This document shows, piece by piece, positions 15,723-24,426 of a stretch of DNA of 64,000 bases. Within the stretch, counting starts at the first letter, position 1, and the number at the start of each line of letters is the position of its first letter. Position numbers and translations under genes: made by a program. The notes beneath the pieces are model-generated. The model made no database searches. It saw only the letters and a program-made list of their open reading frames with translations, and was not told the origin of the DNA. The stretch covers positions 62,001-126,000 of the forward strand of contig CAKPHU010000002.1 of the NCBI GenBank assembly GCA_934162125.1, read 5' to 3'. This stretch comes from an uncultured Bacilli bacterium (GTDB lineage: Bacteria; Bacillota_I; Bacilli_A; RF39; UBA660).

Positions 15723-18551
15723 ATGGAAGAAATGGAAGTACGACAAATATCAAAAGGTGTTGAGTCAAACACTGTAGCCTTTGATTTTGAACATACACCA
15801 ATTACACAAATAGCTGATTATATCATTATCAGTGCATCAAAAAGTAACGCATCAGATATTCACTTTGATCCACGTGAAAATGGTATGATGGTTCGTTTTC
15901 GTATTGATGGAGATTTACAAGATTATACATTTATACCTAAAGCAAATGAACGTAACTTAACTACCCGTTTAAAATTACTTGCTAACATGAACATTACAGA
16001 ATCAAGACTACCACAAGATGGTGCTATCAAAGGTGACTTTGGTGGAACTTACTTAGATATGCGTGTGTCTTGCTTACCATTAAATGAAGGTGAAAAGATC
16101 GTTATCCGTATCTTAGACTATACAAGAAGTTTACAAGGCATTGACTCTCTTGGCTTTAATAAAACAAATTTATCTAAAATTAAGAGAATGATGGCTGCAC
16201 CTAACGGAATTATCTTAGTAACTGGTGCTACTGGTTCTGGTAAATCAACAACTGTATATTCTATTCTACAAGGATTAAATAAACCTGAAGTAAATATCAT
16301 CACTGTTGAAGACCCAATTGAAATGAACATTCAAGGAATGAATCAAGTTCAAGTTAATGCTGAAATTGGCATGACCTTCGCAGCTGCCCTACGTTCTATT
16401 TTACGTCAGGACCCTAACGTTATTCTAATCGGAGAGATCCGTGACTCTGAAACTGCTCAAATAGCTGTTCGTGCTTCAATTACAGGTCACTTAGTTTTAT
16501 CTACAATCCATACCAACAACTCTCTTGCTACTATTGAACGTTTACTAGATATGGATGTTGAACGTTACTTATTATCAACTTCTCTAACAGGAATTATTTC
16601 TCAGAGACTTGCTAAGCAATTATGTCCATATTGTAAAGTTGAAAGAGAAACCACAAAATATGAGAAGCGTGTATTTAAAAAATATATGAATATGGACATT
16701 GCTAAAATTTATGACGCCAACGAAAAAGGTTGTGAACATTGTCGTAAAGGTTACAAAGGCCGTATTGCTATTCACGAAGTTCTAGAATTTGATGATGAAA
16801 TTAGAAATGCTGTTTCAAATGCTAAACTTAAAAAAGAAGAATTAGCTGCCATGGTTTATGGTGGTAAAACAATTAGTATGCTTCAAGATGCTTTAGGAAA
16901 AGCTATTGCTGGTCTAACAAGTTTCGAAGAAGTATATCGTGTTATTGAAATTGAAAGTACTCCAGAAGATGGTGATATTTCATACTTAACTAGATCTCTT
17001 GATGATGCTGATGAAGCAGCAACAGCCACAACTGAAGGTGGAGTTGATATTCCACTTCCAAATGTTACAACAGTTGATAAACAAGAAGTTAAGATTGAAA
17101 AAGTTGAAAATAATACTTATATAAATCAAGTAGCACCTACTCCTGCTAATACTGCTGTTGCAGCTAATGCTATTCCAGCAACTCAACCTCCAGTAACTCA
17201 AACTAATTTAGTAGAAGCTGCTGCCGCTGCTGTTGAACAAAAAGCTCCAGTTCAAACACCAGCACAACCACAGGTACCAACAACTCAACCAGTTACTACA
17301 CCACAAGCTGTACCTCAAACAACTCCAACAACTCAGCCTGCAACAGTTGCTCCTGTAAGTGTACAAGTACAAATTAATAAAACACCTACTGTACCAGCTA
17401 CACAACCAACAACAGTACCACAAACAACCCCAACAACTGCTCCAACTACTCAACCAAAAACAACTGGTATTATCCCAACAATTACTCCTAGTGCTCCAAA
17501 ACAAGAACCAAATATACCAGTTATACCAAAGACACCTGCTTCTGATAAAAAGTCACCAGTTGTCTCAATCATTCCAAATGATGAACCAGTTAAAGTACCA
17601 AGTGCTTTAAGTGAAAATAAAGATATAAAAGATATTAAACCAGTAACTGGAGAACCTGCTGTTCCAGCTCCAAAAGACAAAGTAAAAGAAGAAACTAAGA
17701 AAGAGGAAAAAACTACTCCAAGTATAAACATAAATATTGCTAAACCAGTAATTCCAGAAGCACTAAAAGCAACTCCTCCTAAGAAGGAAGAGGAACATAA
17801 AGATGCTCCAACAGAAATCTTTAAATTACCAAGTCAAATTCAAGCTGAAAAAGAAGCTAAAGAAGAAAAGATGAGAGCTGAAAAAGAAGCTAAAGAAAAA
17901 GCTGATTTAGAAAAGCGTAAAAAAGAAATGGAAGCAAGTATTCCAGAATTAAATATAAAGGCAAAAGAAAAAGTTGAACCATTAATTGCTCTTCCAAAAG
18001 AAGCCGTTGAAGCAGAAGAAAAAGAGTTCACTGAAAAAGATAAAGTTACAGCACCAAACTTAAACGATTTAAATAAAGCCAAAGACTTAGATACTAAGGC
18101 AAAAGAAAACACCCCTTTGATTCCAACTATTGCTAAAAAAGATCTACAAGAAGAAAAGAAAAACCTAAATCTTACTAAAGATACTGATACTAAAAAAGCA
18201 GTAGACAGTGCTTTATTAGAAAAAGTTAAACCTGTTGTACCTCCACTAATTCCAAAAGCTTTAATGCCAGAAGAAGACAAAAAACAATCTCAACCAGTAG
18301 TAACAAAAACACCTACTAAAGTAGAAAAGATTGAAAAACTTGATACAGCTGCTGTTAAAGATGAAAAAGACAAAGCTAAGGAAAAAGTAAAAGAAGAGAA
18401 AAAAGAACCTACTAAAAATGTTAAATTAGTAGAAGCTGATACTCTTGCTAAACTAAAAGAAAAACGAGCTAAAGAGCAAGAAACAAAGAAAGCAAGATCT
18501 AAGAGAAAACCAAATATCTTAGATACTAAAATATTTAAAGACGAAAATTAG
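15723..18551 (+). CDS. Type II/IV secretion (PilB/ComGA/GspE-like) ATPase with a ~530-residue low-complexity C-terminal tail
   Basis: Residues 1 to about 410 form a complete pilus-assembly ATPase of compact ComGA type without an MshEN domain. Motifs are SDIHFDP (Asp box region), Walker A GATGSGKST (168-176), Walker B LIGEIRDSET (about 234-243), the His box GHLVLSTIHTN, and a Zn tetracysteine made of C301/C304 and C337/C340. From about residue 411 to 942 there is no globular signature. First comes a Thr/Pro/Gln/Ala-rich part (about 445-620), then a Lys/Glu-rich, charged, probably helical or disordered part. The family normally ends near the ATPase. The reading frame stays open without a gap, and the terminator directly follows the stop, so the fusion looks real. 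It powers assembly of the neighbouring prepilins. Confidence 0.9.
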   Translation: MEEMEVRQISKGVESNTVAFDFEHTPITQIADYIIISASKSNASDIHFDPRENGMMVRFRIDGDLQDYTFIPKANERNLTTRLKLLANMNITESRLPQDGAIKGDFGGTYLDMRVSCLPLNEGEKIVIRILDYTRSLQGIDSLGFNKTNLSKIKRMMAAPNGIILVTGATGSGKSTTVYSILQGLNKPEVNIITVEDPIEMNIQGMNQVQVNAEIGMTFAAALRSILRQDPNVILIGEIRDSETAQIAVRASITGHLVLSTIHTNNSLATIERLLDMDVERYLLSTSLTGIISQRLAKQLCPYCKVERETTKYEKRVFKKYMNMDIAKIYDANEKGCEHCRKGYKGRIAIHEVLEFDDEIRNAVSNAKLKKEELAAMVYGGKTISMLQDALGKAIAGLTSFEEVYRVIEIESTPEDGDISYLTRSLDDADEAATATTEGGVDIPLPNVTTVDKQEVKIEKVENNTYINQVAPTPANTAVAANAIPATQPPVTQTNLVEAAAAAVEQKAPVQTPAQPQVPTTQPVTTPQAVPQTTPTTQPATVAPVSVQVQINKTPTVPATQPTTVPQTTPTTAPTTQPKTTGIIPTITPSAPKQEPNIPVIPKTPASDKKSPVVSIIPNDEPVKVPSALSENKDIKDIKPVTGEPAVPAPKDKVKEETKKEEKTTPSININIAKPVIPEALKATPPKKEEEHKDAPTEIFKLPSQIQAEKEAKEEKMRAEKEAKEKADLEKRKKEMEASIPELNIKAKEKVEPLIALPKEAVEAEEKEFTEKDKVTAPNLNDLNKAKDLDTKAKENTPLIPTIAKKDLQEEKKNLNLTKDTDTKKAVDSALLEKVKPVVPPLIPKALMPEEDKKQSQPVVTKTPTKVEKIEKLDTAAVKDEKDKAKEKVKEEKKEPTKNVKLVEADTLAKLKEKRAKEQETKKARSKRKPNILDTKIFKDEN

Positions 18552-18574
18552 AACCGCAAGGTTCTTCTTTTTTT
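18551..18574 (+). terminator. Intrinsic terminator of the pilus ATPase gene
   Basis: GAACC-GCAA-GGTTC (18551-18564) followed by a T-rich run with seven consecutive T. It begins at the last base of the stop codon. Confidence 0.9.
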
Positions 18575-18577
18575 GAC

Positions 18578-18608
18578 AAAAAAAATACATAGACCCAAAT
18601 CTATGTAT
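18578..18608 (-). terminator. Intrinsic terminator of tmk
   Basis: A 9-bp stem ATACATAGA/TCTATGTAT (18585-18593, 18600-18608) followed on the minus strand by a T run. It lies back to back with the plus-strand terminator. Confidence 0.88.
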
Positions 18609-18615
18609 TTATTTA

Positions 18616-19293
18616 TTATTTTTCTTCCATCTTCACAACTAAATCATAAACTTCATTATTAATGTCTTCAATAGTTCTTAATGTCCCATCCTTAACACAT
18701 TCTATCTTATCCCAATTATAAAGACCTGCAAGCTCTACATATGCTAACTCGGCATTTTTTAAATGTTCAGGTGACTTTTCATTTTCATCTAAATTAACTC
18801 TATTCTTCTTAAGTTCTACTGAATACTCATAAGGAACATGTAAGAATATTGTCTTATCTGGTTTAGGTAATCCTAATAACCAGTACTCTAACTTATCAAT
18901 CCATTGATACATATTAAATCTTTCATCTTTATCATGAATCTTACTACCTTGATGTGCTAAATTAGAAGTTGTATATCTATCAAGAATTACATAATAACCT
19001 TTATCCAAGTATTCTAAAGCTTTTCCTATATTATATTTTCTATCTGCCGCATAATACAAACAAGAAACACGAGGATCAACATTTGGTGCTCCTTCTGGGA
19101 AGAAGCCTTCTGATATTTCAGGCTTTCCTAAATATGCTCCCCCTACAATTCTACCTGTTGGTGTATCATACATTGGAAAACTAAAACGAATACACTTCTT
19201 TCCTTCTTTATTTAGTCTTTCTTCTAACAGCTTTGATTGTGTCTCTTTTCCAGAACAATCAGTACCCTCTACAACTATAATTTTACCTTTCAT
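18616..19293 (-). CDS. tmk: Thymidylate kinase (dTMP kinase) with GKETQ P-loop variant
   Basis: About 225 residues. P-loop VVEGTDCSGKETQ; the DR(Y)xx motif is LDRYTTSNLAHQG. Phosphorylates dTMP to dTDP. The residue after the P-loop Lys is Glu rather than Ser/Thr. Variants such as GKQTQ occur in one clade of bacterial thymidylate kinases, so the enzyme is probably still functional (family knowledge, not proven here). The frame reaches a GTG at 19302, which is part of AGGTG. The ATG at 19293 is the start. Confidence 0.85.
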   Translation of the reverse strand: MKGKIIVVEGTDCSGKETQSKLLEERLNKEGKKCIRFSFPMYDTPTGRIVGGAYLGKPEISEGFFPEGAPNVDPRVSCLYYAADRKYNIGKALEYLDKGYYVILDRYTTSNLAHQGSKIHDKDERFNMYQWIDKLEYWLLGLPKPDKTIFLHVPYEYSVELKKNRVNLDENEKSPEHLKNAELAYVELAGLYNWDKIECVKDGTLRTIEDINNEVYDLVVKMEEK

Positions 19294-19303
19294 CTTAATC
19301 ACC

Positions 19304-19891
19304 TCATACGTTTCCTCTTACATTAACTTTAAATGAGAACATTGAACTATTTTGATCAACGACATAACTATCACTAATCCAAATTCTAAGTTTAAATGTC
19401 TGACTATCATTTTTATCCTTTAAAACACCATTATAAATACTAATCATTCCAGATGAATTAACTTGAAATTGATCAACTGTCGGAACTACTTTATCATAAC
19501 CTTTAAAAGGTACATCATTTTTATCAGTCAAATATATTTTAATATATTTATTATCTAAATTATTAACTAAAGGTTCAAGTAAAATTTCATAATTAATACT
19601 CTCTTCAAAATTATTAGAAACTGTAAAAAGAAAGTATTCATTACTATTACTAATCTTTTTTCCAACTTCATCACTTACTGGTAAAGCTTTATCTATATTA
19701 ATAACACTACTGTCATTCTCAGTATAATTAAATGATAAGTAACCACTAGTTAAAGTATTAATCTTTGTTCCCGTAATGCTATTTGACCATACTGCATAGC
19801 TAACTCCAAAAACTAGTACTACTAAAGTAGCTAAACCAATAAAAGAAAACAAAATATCTCTAGTATAATTTTTCTTATCTTTAACACTCAA
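19304..19891 (-). CDS. Membrane-anchored surface protein with SipW-dependent-type signal segment (TasA/camelysin-like architecture)
   Basis: 195 residues. A charged cytoplasmic N-terminus (about 1-12) and one hydrophobic helix (about 13-35) end in SYAVWSNSITGTKINTLTSGYLSFNYTE. This pattern is typical of short surface proteins of the SipW-dependent or TasA-like type. The remainder is predicted beta-rich. The start appears to be a TTG at 19891: the GGAAGTG Shine-Dalgarno precedes it, and the nearby ATGs are out of frame. The stop lies 11 bases before the tmk start. The function is unknown; a matrix or surface role is inference. Confidence 0.65.
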   Translation of the reverse strand: MSVKDKKNYTRDILFSFIGLATLVVLVFGVSYAVWSNSITGTKINTLTSGYLSFNYTENDSSVINIDKALPVSDEVGKKISNSNEYFLFTVSNNFEESINYEILLEPLVNNLDNKYIKIYLTDKNDVPFKGYDKVVPTVDQFQVNSSGMISIYNGVLKDKNDSQTFKLRIWISDSYVVDQNSSMFSFKVNVRGNV

Positions 19892-19949
19892 ACATCATCA
19901 CTTCCATTCTAAATATAACAAATTTTTCCTTTTAGGACAACAAAATAAC

Positions 19950-19974
19950 AAAAAAAAGTGCCTATTAGACACTT
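19950..19974 (-). terminator. Intrinsic terminator of the HD-domain gene
   Basis: Stem AAGTGCC/GACACTT (19956-19962, 19968-19974) followed by a run of T on the minus strand. The stop codon of the gene (19965) lies in the hairpin. Confidence 0.78.
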
Positions 19975-20546
19975 ATTTCATTATTTTCATTAAATGGAAC
20001 TAAGAATGCTTTACGACTTGCTAAAAAGTCACACATATGTACAAAATTCTGATACTTAGTCTTAGGTTTTTCTAATACTTCCACTCCTGAATAATCTGTA
20101 GTATAACTACCCATATGAGTCTTCACAACATCACATAAAAATTCTATTTCTGGAATTTCTAATCCAAGTTTTTCTTCATTATCCATAATATAATCAGCTA
20201 TTAAAATAGGATGATCAAATCTTGTATATTTCTCTTTTTCTAATCCATATTTAAGCCCATCGTGGAGAACAAGAGCCATAATCATTAAATCTTTCTCATC
20301 ACTAGTGTACTTATCTCCAATACAAGAATCACTTAAAAGTTCATATGCAAATCTAACAGCTGCTTTAGTATGACGCATAAGTCCACCTGGTCCAGCAGCA
20401 TATTCAGGATGATATTTACCTGTAGATGAGGCAGGTACTTCAAAGAAATAATCTGGAAGTAAATTAATCATCACTTGACAAGCATTCCTTATTTTAGCAT
20501 TCTTTATATATTCTAATTCTTTTTTAAAGTTTTCACTCTTCTCCAT
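19965..20546 (-). CDS. HD-domain phosphohydrolase-like protein
   Basis: About 193 residues. A conserved GPGGLMRHT...A segment precedes the metal-binding LVLHDGLKYG (HD motif). A later CDVVKTHMG provides another His. This resembles the HD domain of YhaM-like or HDIG nucleases and phosphohydrolases. The substrate is unknown. The start is the ATG at 20546, after GAAGGAG. It overlaps the end of hemW by 14 bp, so it is co-translated with hemW. Confidence 0.78.
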   Translation of the reverse strand: MEKSENFKKELEYIKNAKIRNACQVMINLLPDYFFEVPASSTGKYHPEYAAGPGGLMRHTKAAVRFAYELLSDSCIGDKYTSDEKDLMIMALVLHDGLKYGLEKEKYTRFDHPILIADYIMDNEEKLGLEIPEIEFLCDVVKTHMGSYTTDYSGVEVLEKPKTKYQNFVHMCDFLASRKAFLVPFNENNEISV

Positions 20547-21642
20547 CTTTAACTCCTTCAATAAAATTAACAATAATTTCATTACTTATATAAAATTTAT
20601 CTTCTGGAATATAAACCCTATCTTGATCTTCCATAATAAATCCATTCTTTATAAGTCCACTATAATTATAACATTCTTCTATTTTTTTACCATATGTTTT
20701 TAAAAACTTCTTCTTATCTATACCATAACTAAGTCTAAGACCAAGTAATACTTCATATTCCTGCTTATCTTTTAAAGAAACTTCTTCCTTCTCAAGTACT
20801 CTCTCTCCTTTAAAATACTTTTCAAAAGAACGTGTATTATTAATTCTATAATTACCCATATATGAACTTGCACCAAGTCCAAATCCATAATACTCTAAAT
20901 TACACCAGTAAACAGAATTATGCTTAGAATAGTACCCTTCTCTCGCAAAGTTACTAATCTCATAATGCTTAAATCCTCTATCTTTCAAGTACTTACAAAT
21001 AAACTTATACATGGCAAAATCCATATCTTCATTAATATTTTCTTTTTTCAAAACATGAAGTAAAGTATGTTCCTCAATAATCAAAGAATAAGTAGATATA
21101 TGTTCTACATCAAGACTAGTCACAAAATCTAAATCATCCTCTAAGTCTTTTAAAGACTCATTCTCTAAAGCATATATTAAATCAATATTTATATTTTTAA
21201 AACCAATTTCTTTTGCGTACTTTACAATATCAATAATATGTTCTCTATCAAAATCTCTATTTAAAAACTTTAAAAGATGGCTCTTCGTACTTTCTAATCC
21301 AAAACTAAGTCTATTAACTCCAGCTCTTCTAAATAAGTCTAACTTTTCATGAGTTGTACTTTCAAAATTAGCTTCTATTGTAAATTCTTCTAATTCACTA
21401 CGTTTAAAAATACTACATATTTTAAATAACTTTTCTAGTTGACAAACACTTAAAGCTGAAGGAGTACCTCCTCCAATATATAAGGTTCTGATTTCTTCAC
21501 CCTTATAATTTTCTAAGATATCCCTCTCTAGTGCTTCTAAATACTTATCAACTAACTCTTCATTATAAAGTACTTTACAAAAATCACAGTAAGAACAAAT
21601 CTTCTCGCAAAAAGGAATATGAATATATACAGATTTTATCAT
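20533..21642 (-). CDS. hemW: Radical SAM protein HemW (heme chaperone, formerly HemN-like)
   Basis: 369 residues. The radical SAM cluster is CEKICSYCDFC (C12, C16, C19, with C22), followed by TLYIGGGTPSAL and TIEANFEST typical of the HemN/HemW family. HemW binds and inserts heme. No other heme gene is visible nearby. The start overlaps the SpoIIID-like gene's stop as ATGA. The lepA-(regulator)-hemW order resembles Bacillus lepA-hemW. Confidence 0.9.
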   Translation of the reverse strand: MIKSVYIHIPFCEKICSYCDFCKVLYNEELVDKYLEALERDILENYKGEEIRTLYIGGGTPSALSVCQLEKLFKICSIFKRSELEEFTIEANFESTTHEKLDLFRRAGVNRLSFGLESTKSHLLKFLNRDFDREHIIDIVKYAKEIGFKNINIDLIYALENESLKDLEDDLDFVTSLDVEHISTYSLIIEEHTLLHVLKKENINEDMDFAMYKFICKYLKDRGFKHYEISNFAREGYYSKHNSVYWCNLEYYGFGLGASSYMGNYRINNTRSFEKYFKGERVLEKEEVSLKDKQEYEVLLGLRLSYGIDKKKFLKTYGKKIEECYNYSGLIKNGFIMEDQDRVYIPEDKFYISNEIIVNFIEGVKDGEE

Positions 21643-22157
21643 CTTCTAGAACTCTTGCCTGTACTCTTTTCTTCACTTTTTAGAGGACTCTCAGAAAACA
21701 TTTGACTTAATTCATCACTACTACTTTGAGAAGAACTATCTCCTCTAGAATTCTTATTAAGTGCATATCTATCTTGAATTTGTTCATATAACTCTTCTCC
21801 AAGTCTCTCTTTAGTAAAATTAGTATATAGTGTTGAAGAAGGCACATTATCTTCCTTACCAAGTTCTCTTAAAGTAGTACCTGATTCTACCATACGTCTT
21901 GCCTTATCTTGAATCTCTTCATCAGTATGTTTAGTATGTCCTGCATTACCTAAAGTACGTTTAGAAGAGTACCATATATCATTTTTCATACTATTAACTC
22001 TATTTTGTAGTTCTTCTGGTAATCTTACTCTCTCACTACCACCAAGACCTCTTACTACTGTTGACTTAGAAATTCTGTGTTTCTTAGCTAAGTCCGCCAT
22101 TGTATAATTTCCTGTTAAATATTCTTCAGCCATAATTGTTAATTCTTCAATTGTCAT
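21639..22157 (-). CDS. SpoIIID-like DNA-binding protein with two tandem HTH repeats
   Basis: About 172 residues. Repeat 1 has YTMADLAKKHRISKSTVVRGL followed by RLPEELQNRV. Repeat 2 has TTLRELGKEDNVPSSTLYTNF followed by RLGEELYEQI. Both look like SpoIIID-type helix-turn-helix units (x-V-S-K-S-T-V-H-K) with the trailing LP..L...V. The C-terminus is Ser-rich and disordered. Single-repeat SpoIIID is about 90 residues, so this is a duplicated form. The start is the ATG at 22157, after GAGGAG. It sits between lepA and hemW, a position usually lacking a regulator. A sporulation role is only inferred. Confidence 0.65.
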   Translation of the reverse strand: MTIEELTIMAEEYLTGNYTMADLAKKHRISKSTVVRGLGGSERVRLPEELQNRVNSMKNDIWYSSKRTLGNAGHTKHTDEEIQDKARRMVESGTTLRELGKEDNVPSSTLYTNFTKERLGEELYEQIQDRYALNKNSRGDSSSQSSSDELSQMFSESPLKSEEKSTGKSSRR

Positions 22158-22161
22158 AAAA

Positions 22162-23958
22162 TCACTCCTCATCCATACTTAAAACACTCATAAAAGCTTC
22201 CTGTGGTAACTCAACACTACCAATCTGTTTCATTCTCTTCTTACCCTCTTTTTGCTTCTCAAGTAGTTTCTTCTTACGTGTAACATCTCCACCATAGCAC
22301 TTCGCTAAAACATCTTTTCTAAGAGCTTTAACAGTACTCCTCGCAATAACATGATTACCTATTGCCGCCTGTATTGGAACCTCAAACAACTGTCTAGGAA
22401 TAACCTCTTTTAACTTCTGTGTAACTGCTCTACCACGACTATATGCAAAATCCTTATGAACAATAACACTCAAAGCATCAATAACTTCCCCATTAAGTAA
22501 AATATCCATCTTAACTAAATCACTAGGTCTATAACCAATAATTTCATAGTCAAAAGAAGCATATCCCTTTGTATAAGACTTTAACTTATCAAAGAAATCA
22601 TATACAATTTCTGATAAAGGTAATTCATAATGAATATTAACTCTGCTAGTATCAATATACTCCATACTAACATAGATACCTCTTTTATCTTGACACAATT
22701 TCATAATAGAACCAATATACTCCTTAGGTGTAAAAATACTAGTCTTAATATAAGGTTCATCTACTTCTTTCAATCTACTCTTATCAGGTAACTTACTAGG
22801 TGCATCTATCAATAACTTTTCCCCATTAGTTAAAATTGCTTCATACACAACAGAAGGTGCCGTCATAATAACATCTATATTAAATTCTCTTGTAATACGT
22901 TCCTTAATTATCTCTAAATGTAATAATCCTAAAAAACCACATCTAAAACCAAATCCTAAAGCAGAAGAAGTCTCTGGTTCAAAAACTAATGAAGCATCAT
23001 TCAATTTAAGCTTCTCTAACGCTTCTCTTAATGCTTCAAACTTAGCTGTATCAATTGGATAAACTCCACAAAATACCATTGACTTCATCGGCTTATAACC
23101 ATGTAATGGTTTCTCTGCTGGAGCCTTTTCCAAAGTAATTGTATCCCCAACCTTAACATCAGAAATATTTTTAATACCCGCACAAATAAAACCAACTTCA
23201 CCAGCTACTAACTCATTCTTTTTAACTTCTTTAGGAGTTGCTGTATTAATACTAAGAACTTCATAGTTAGCCCCAGTCTGCATCATTTTAATAATATCTC
23301 CAACTTTTACTTTACCATTAACAATCCTACTAGAAACCACCACGCCACGATAAGGATCAAAAATACTATCAAAGATTAATCCTTGTAATCTTCCATTAAC
23401 ATCTCCCTTAGGAGCTGGAACTTTTTCAATAACTGCTTCTACTAGCTTATCAATACCTACTCCTGTCTTTGCACTAGTTAGAACTATATCTTCTTTATCA
23501 AAACCGATCATTTCTAATTCTTCAGTAACTTTATCTATATCAGCTGAAGGTAAATCAATTTTATTAATAACAGGAATAATAGCTAAATTATTATCAAGAG
23601 CCAAATACAAGTTAGCCAATGTTTGAGCCTCAATTCCTTGAGCTGCATCAACTACTAAAATAGCCCCTTCACATGCCGCAAGTGATCTAGATACTTCATA
23701 AGAAAAGTCTACATGACCAGGTGTATCAATTAAATGTAAATAATACTCTTCTCCCTTATAATTATAAGTAAGTTGAACCGCATTAAGTTTAATAGTAATA
23801 CCACGTTCTCTCTCTAAATCCATTGAATCAAGCATTTGATCTTTAAGTTCTCTTTTACTAATAGCTCCAGTAAGTTCAAGTATACGATCTGCTAAAGTAC
23901 TTTTACCATGATCAATATGAGCTATAATACAAAAATTTCTAATATTTTCTTGTTTCAT
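22162..23958 (-). CDS. lepA: Elongation factor 4 (LepA), ribosomal back-translocase GTPase
   Basis: 598 residues with G1 [10 protein letters not shown]3 DTPGHVDF and G4 NKIDL. LepA-specific domains follow, with the C-terminal Lys-rich end ([16 protein letters not shown]). The length is typical. The ATG at 23958 is preferred over 23964, because the latter directly abuts the AAGGAAAG Shine-Dalgarno. It heads the lepA / SpoIIID-like / hemW / HD-protein operon. TGA is its stop codon, consistent with the standard bacterial code. Confidence 0.95.
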   Translation of the reverse strand: MKQENIRNFCIIAHIDHGKSTLADRILELTGAISKRELKDQMLDSMDLERERGITIKLNAVQLTYNYKGEEYYLHLIDTPGHVDFSYEVSRSLAACEGAILVVDAAQGIEAQTLANLYLALDNNLAIIPVINKIDLPSADIDKVTEELEMIGFDKEDIVLTSAKTGVGIDKLVEAVIEKVPAPKGDVNGRLQGLIFDSIFDPYRGVVVSSRIVNGKVKVGDIIKMMQTGANYEVLSINTATPKEVKKNELVAGEVGFICAGIKNISDVKVGDTITLEKAPAEKPLHGYKPMKSMVFCGVYPIDTAKFEALREALEKLKLNDASLVFEPETSSALGFGFRCGFLGLLHLEIIKERITREFNIDVIMTAPSVVYEAILTNGEKLLIDAPSKLPDKSRLKEVDEPYIKTSIFTPKEYIGSIMKLCQDKRGIYVSMEYIDTSRVNIHYELPLSEIVYDFFDKLKSYTKGYASFDYEIIGYRPSDLVKMDILLNGEVIDALSVIVHKDFAYSRGRAVTQKLKEVIPRQLFEVPIQAAIGNHVIARSTVKALRKDVLAKCYGGDVTRKKKLLEKQKEGKKRMKQIGSVELPQEAFMSVLSMDEE

Positions 23959-23980
23959 ATACATCTTTCCTTGCTTATTA

Positions 23981-23990
23981 ATTATAACAT
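23981..23990 (-). promoter_or_regulatory. Putative extended -10 promoter of lepA
   Basis: TATAAT (23981-23986) is preceded by TGT on the minus strand, giving an extended -10. The -35 region is weak (TTACTA-like). Confidence 0.5.
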
Positions 23991-24170
23991 GTTAACTAGT
24001 AAATAGTAAATTCAATTTTAAAAGACAAAATAATATTAAAAATATTTAAACTTGCTTTTCTAAAGAAAAAAACTTCTAAAAAGAAGTAATCCAAAAATAA
24101 GGTTCCCAAAATATTAAAAAATTATCATCACATCATCATCAAATAAATAAAAGAGAGTCTTTTTCCTAGT
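23991..24170. other. AT-rich intergenic stretch, no gene seen
   Basis: This lies between the lepA promoter and the toxin promoter. It has a small perfect inverted repeat (ACTTCTAAAAAGAAGT near 24069-24085) but no supported ORF or T-rich terminator. Confidence 0.45.
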
Positions 24171-24198
24171 TTGACACTATTAAAATAATCAGTATAAT
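24171..24198 (+). promoter_or_regulatory. Strong sigma-A-type promoter of the small toxin-like gene
   Basis: Consensus TTGACA (24171-24176), 16-base spacer and consensus TATAAT (24193-24198). The predicted start of transcription is near 24205, immediately before the GGAACA sequence that can pair with the 3' end of the same RNA. Confidence 0.8.
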
Positions 24199-24260
24199 AC
24201 ACCCCGGAACATTTAATTGGTTAGGTGATTACCAAACTTTACTAAAAGGGAGGTGATCTA

Positions 24261-24344
24261 ATGGGAAAGAAAGATTTTTTAGTCCTAGGACTAATTATCA
24301 TCATCCTTTTTATTCTATATTTACAATATAAAATAATAGTATAA
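24261..24344 (+). CDS. Small hydrophobic peptide (27 aa), candidate type I toxin
   Basis: The encoded peptide begins MGKKDFLVLGL, continues as an Ile/Leu/Phe-rich membrane span and ends QYKIIV: a short basic N-terminus, one transmembrane helix and one C-terminal Lys. The Shine-Dalgarno AAAAGGGAGGTGAT (24244-24257) is almost fully complementary to the 16S rRNA 3' end, 3 bases before the ATG. It is preceded by a consensus promoter. A divergently promoted RNA overlaps its 3' region on the opposite strand. This layout and peptide type match type I toxin-antitoxin modules (TxpA/RatA-like arrangement). No specific family is recognised. Toxicity is inference. Confidence 0.65.
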   Translation: MGKKDFLVLGLIIIILFILYLQYKIIV

Positions 24345-24375
24345 AAAATCACCTAACTTAGCAAAAGTTAGGTGA
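24343..24375 (-). terminator. Terminator of the antisense RNA, also a hairpin in the toxin mRNA 3' UTR
   Basis: An 11-bp stem TCACCTAACTT/AAGTTAGGTGA (24349-24359, 24365-24375) followed by six T on the minus strand. One arm contains ATCACCT, complementary to the AGGTGAT of the toxin Shine-Dalgarno. Confidence 0.88.
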
Positions 24376-24393
24376 CACAAAACAAACAAGAAT

Positions 24394-24426
24394 CACTTAA
24401 CCTTGCGAATTAAGTGTTCCTTTTTT
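24394..24426 (+). terminator. Terminator of the toxin mRNA
   Basis: Stem CACTTAA/TTAAGTG (24394-24400, 24410-24416) followed by TTCC and six T (24421-24426). Its 3' side (24408-24420) is complementary to the first bases of the mRNA. Confidence 0.75.

Noticed and set aside
16986..17731. Open frames on the minus strand and in the third plus frame across the pilus ATPase tail
   Set aside because: They are by-products of the low-complexity Thr/Pro/Gln/Ala repeats of the real gene. They encode Cys/Trp/Ser-rich nonsense and lack ribosome binding sites.
18616..19293. Inactivated thymidylate kinase because the P-loop has GKE instead of GKS/T
   Set aside because: The rest of the enzyme is intact, and GKxTQ variants with Gln occur in a known clade, so loss of function is not supported.
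21639..22157. Transposase or resolvase HTH fragment
   Set aside because: No inverted repeats, catalytic domain or target duplication nearby. The gene is embedded with tight spacing in the lepA-hemW operon.
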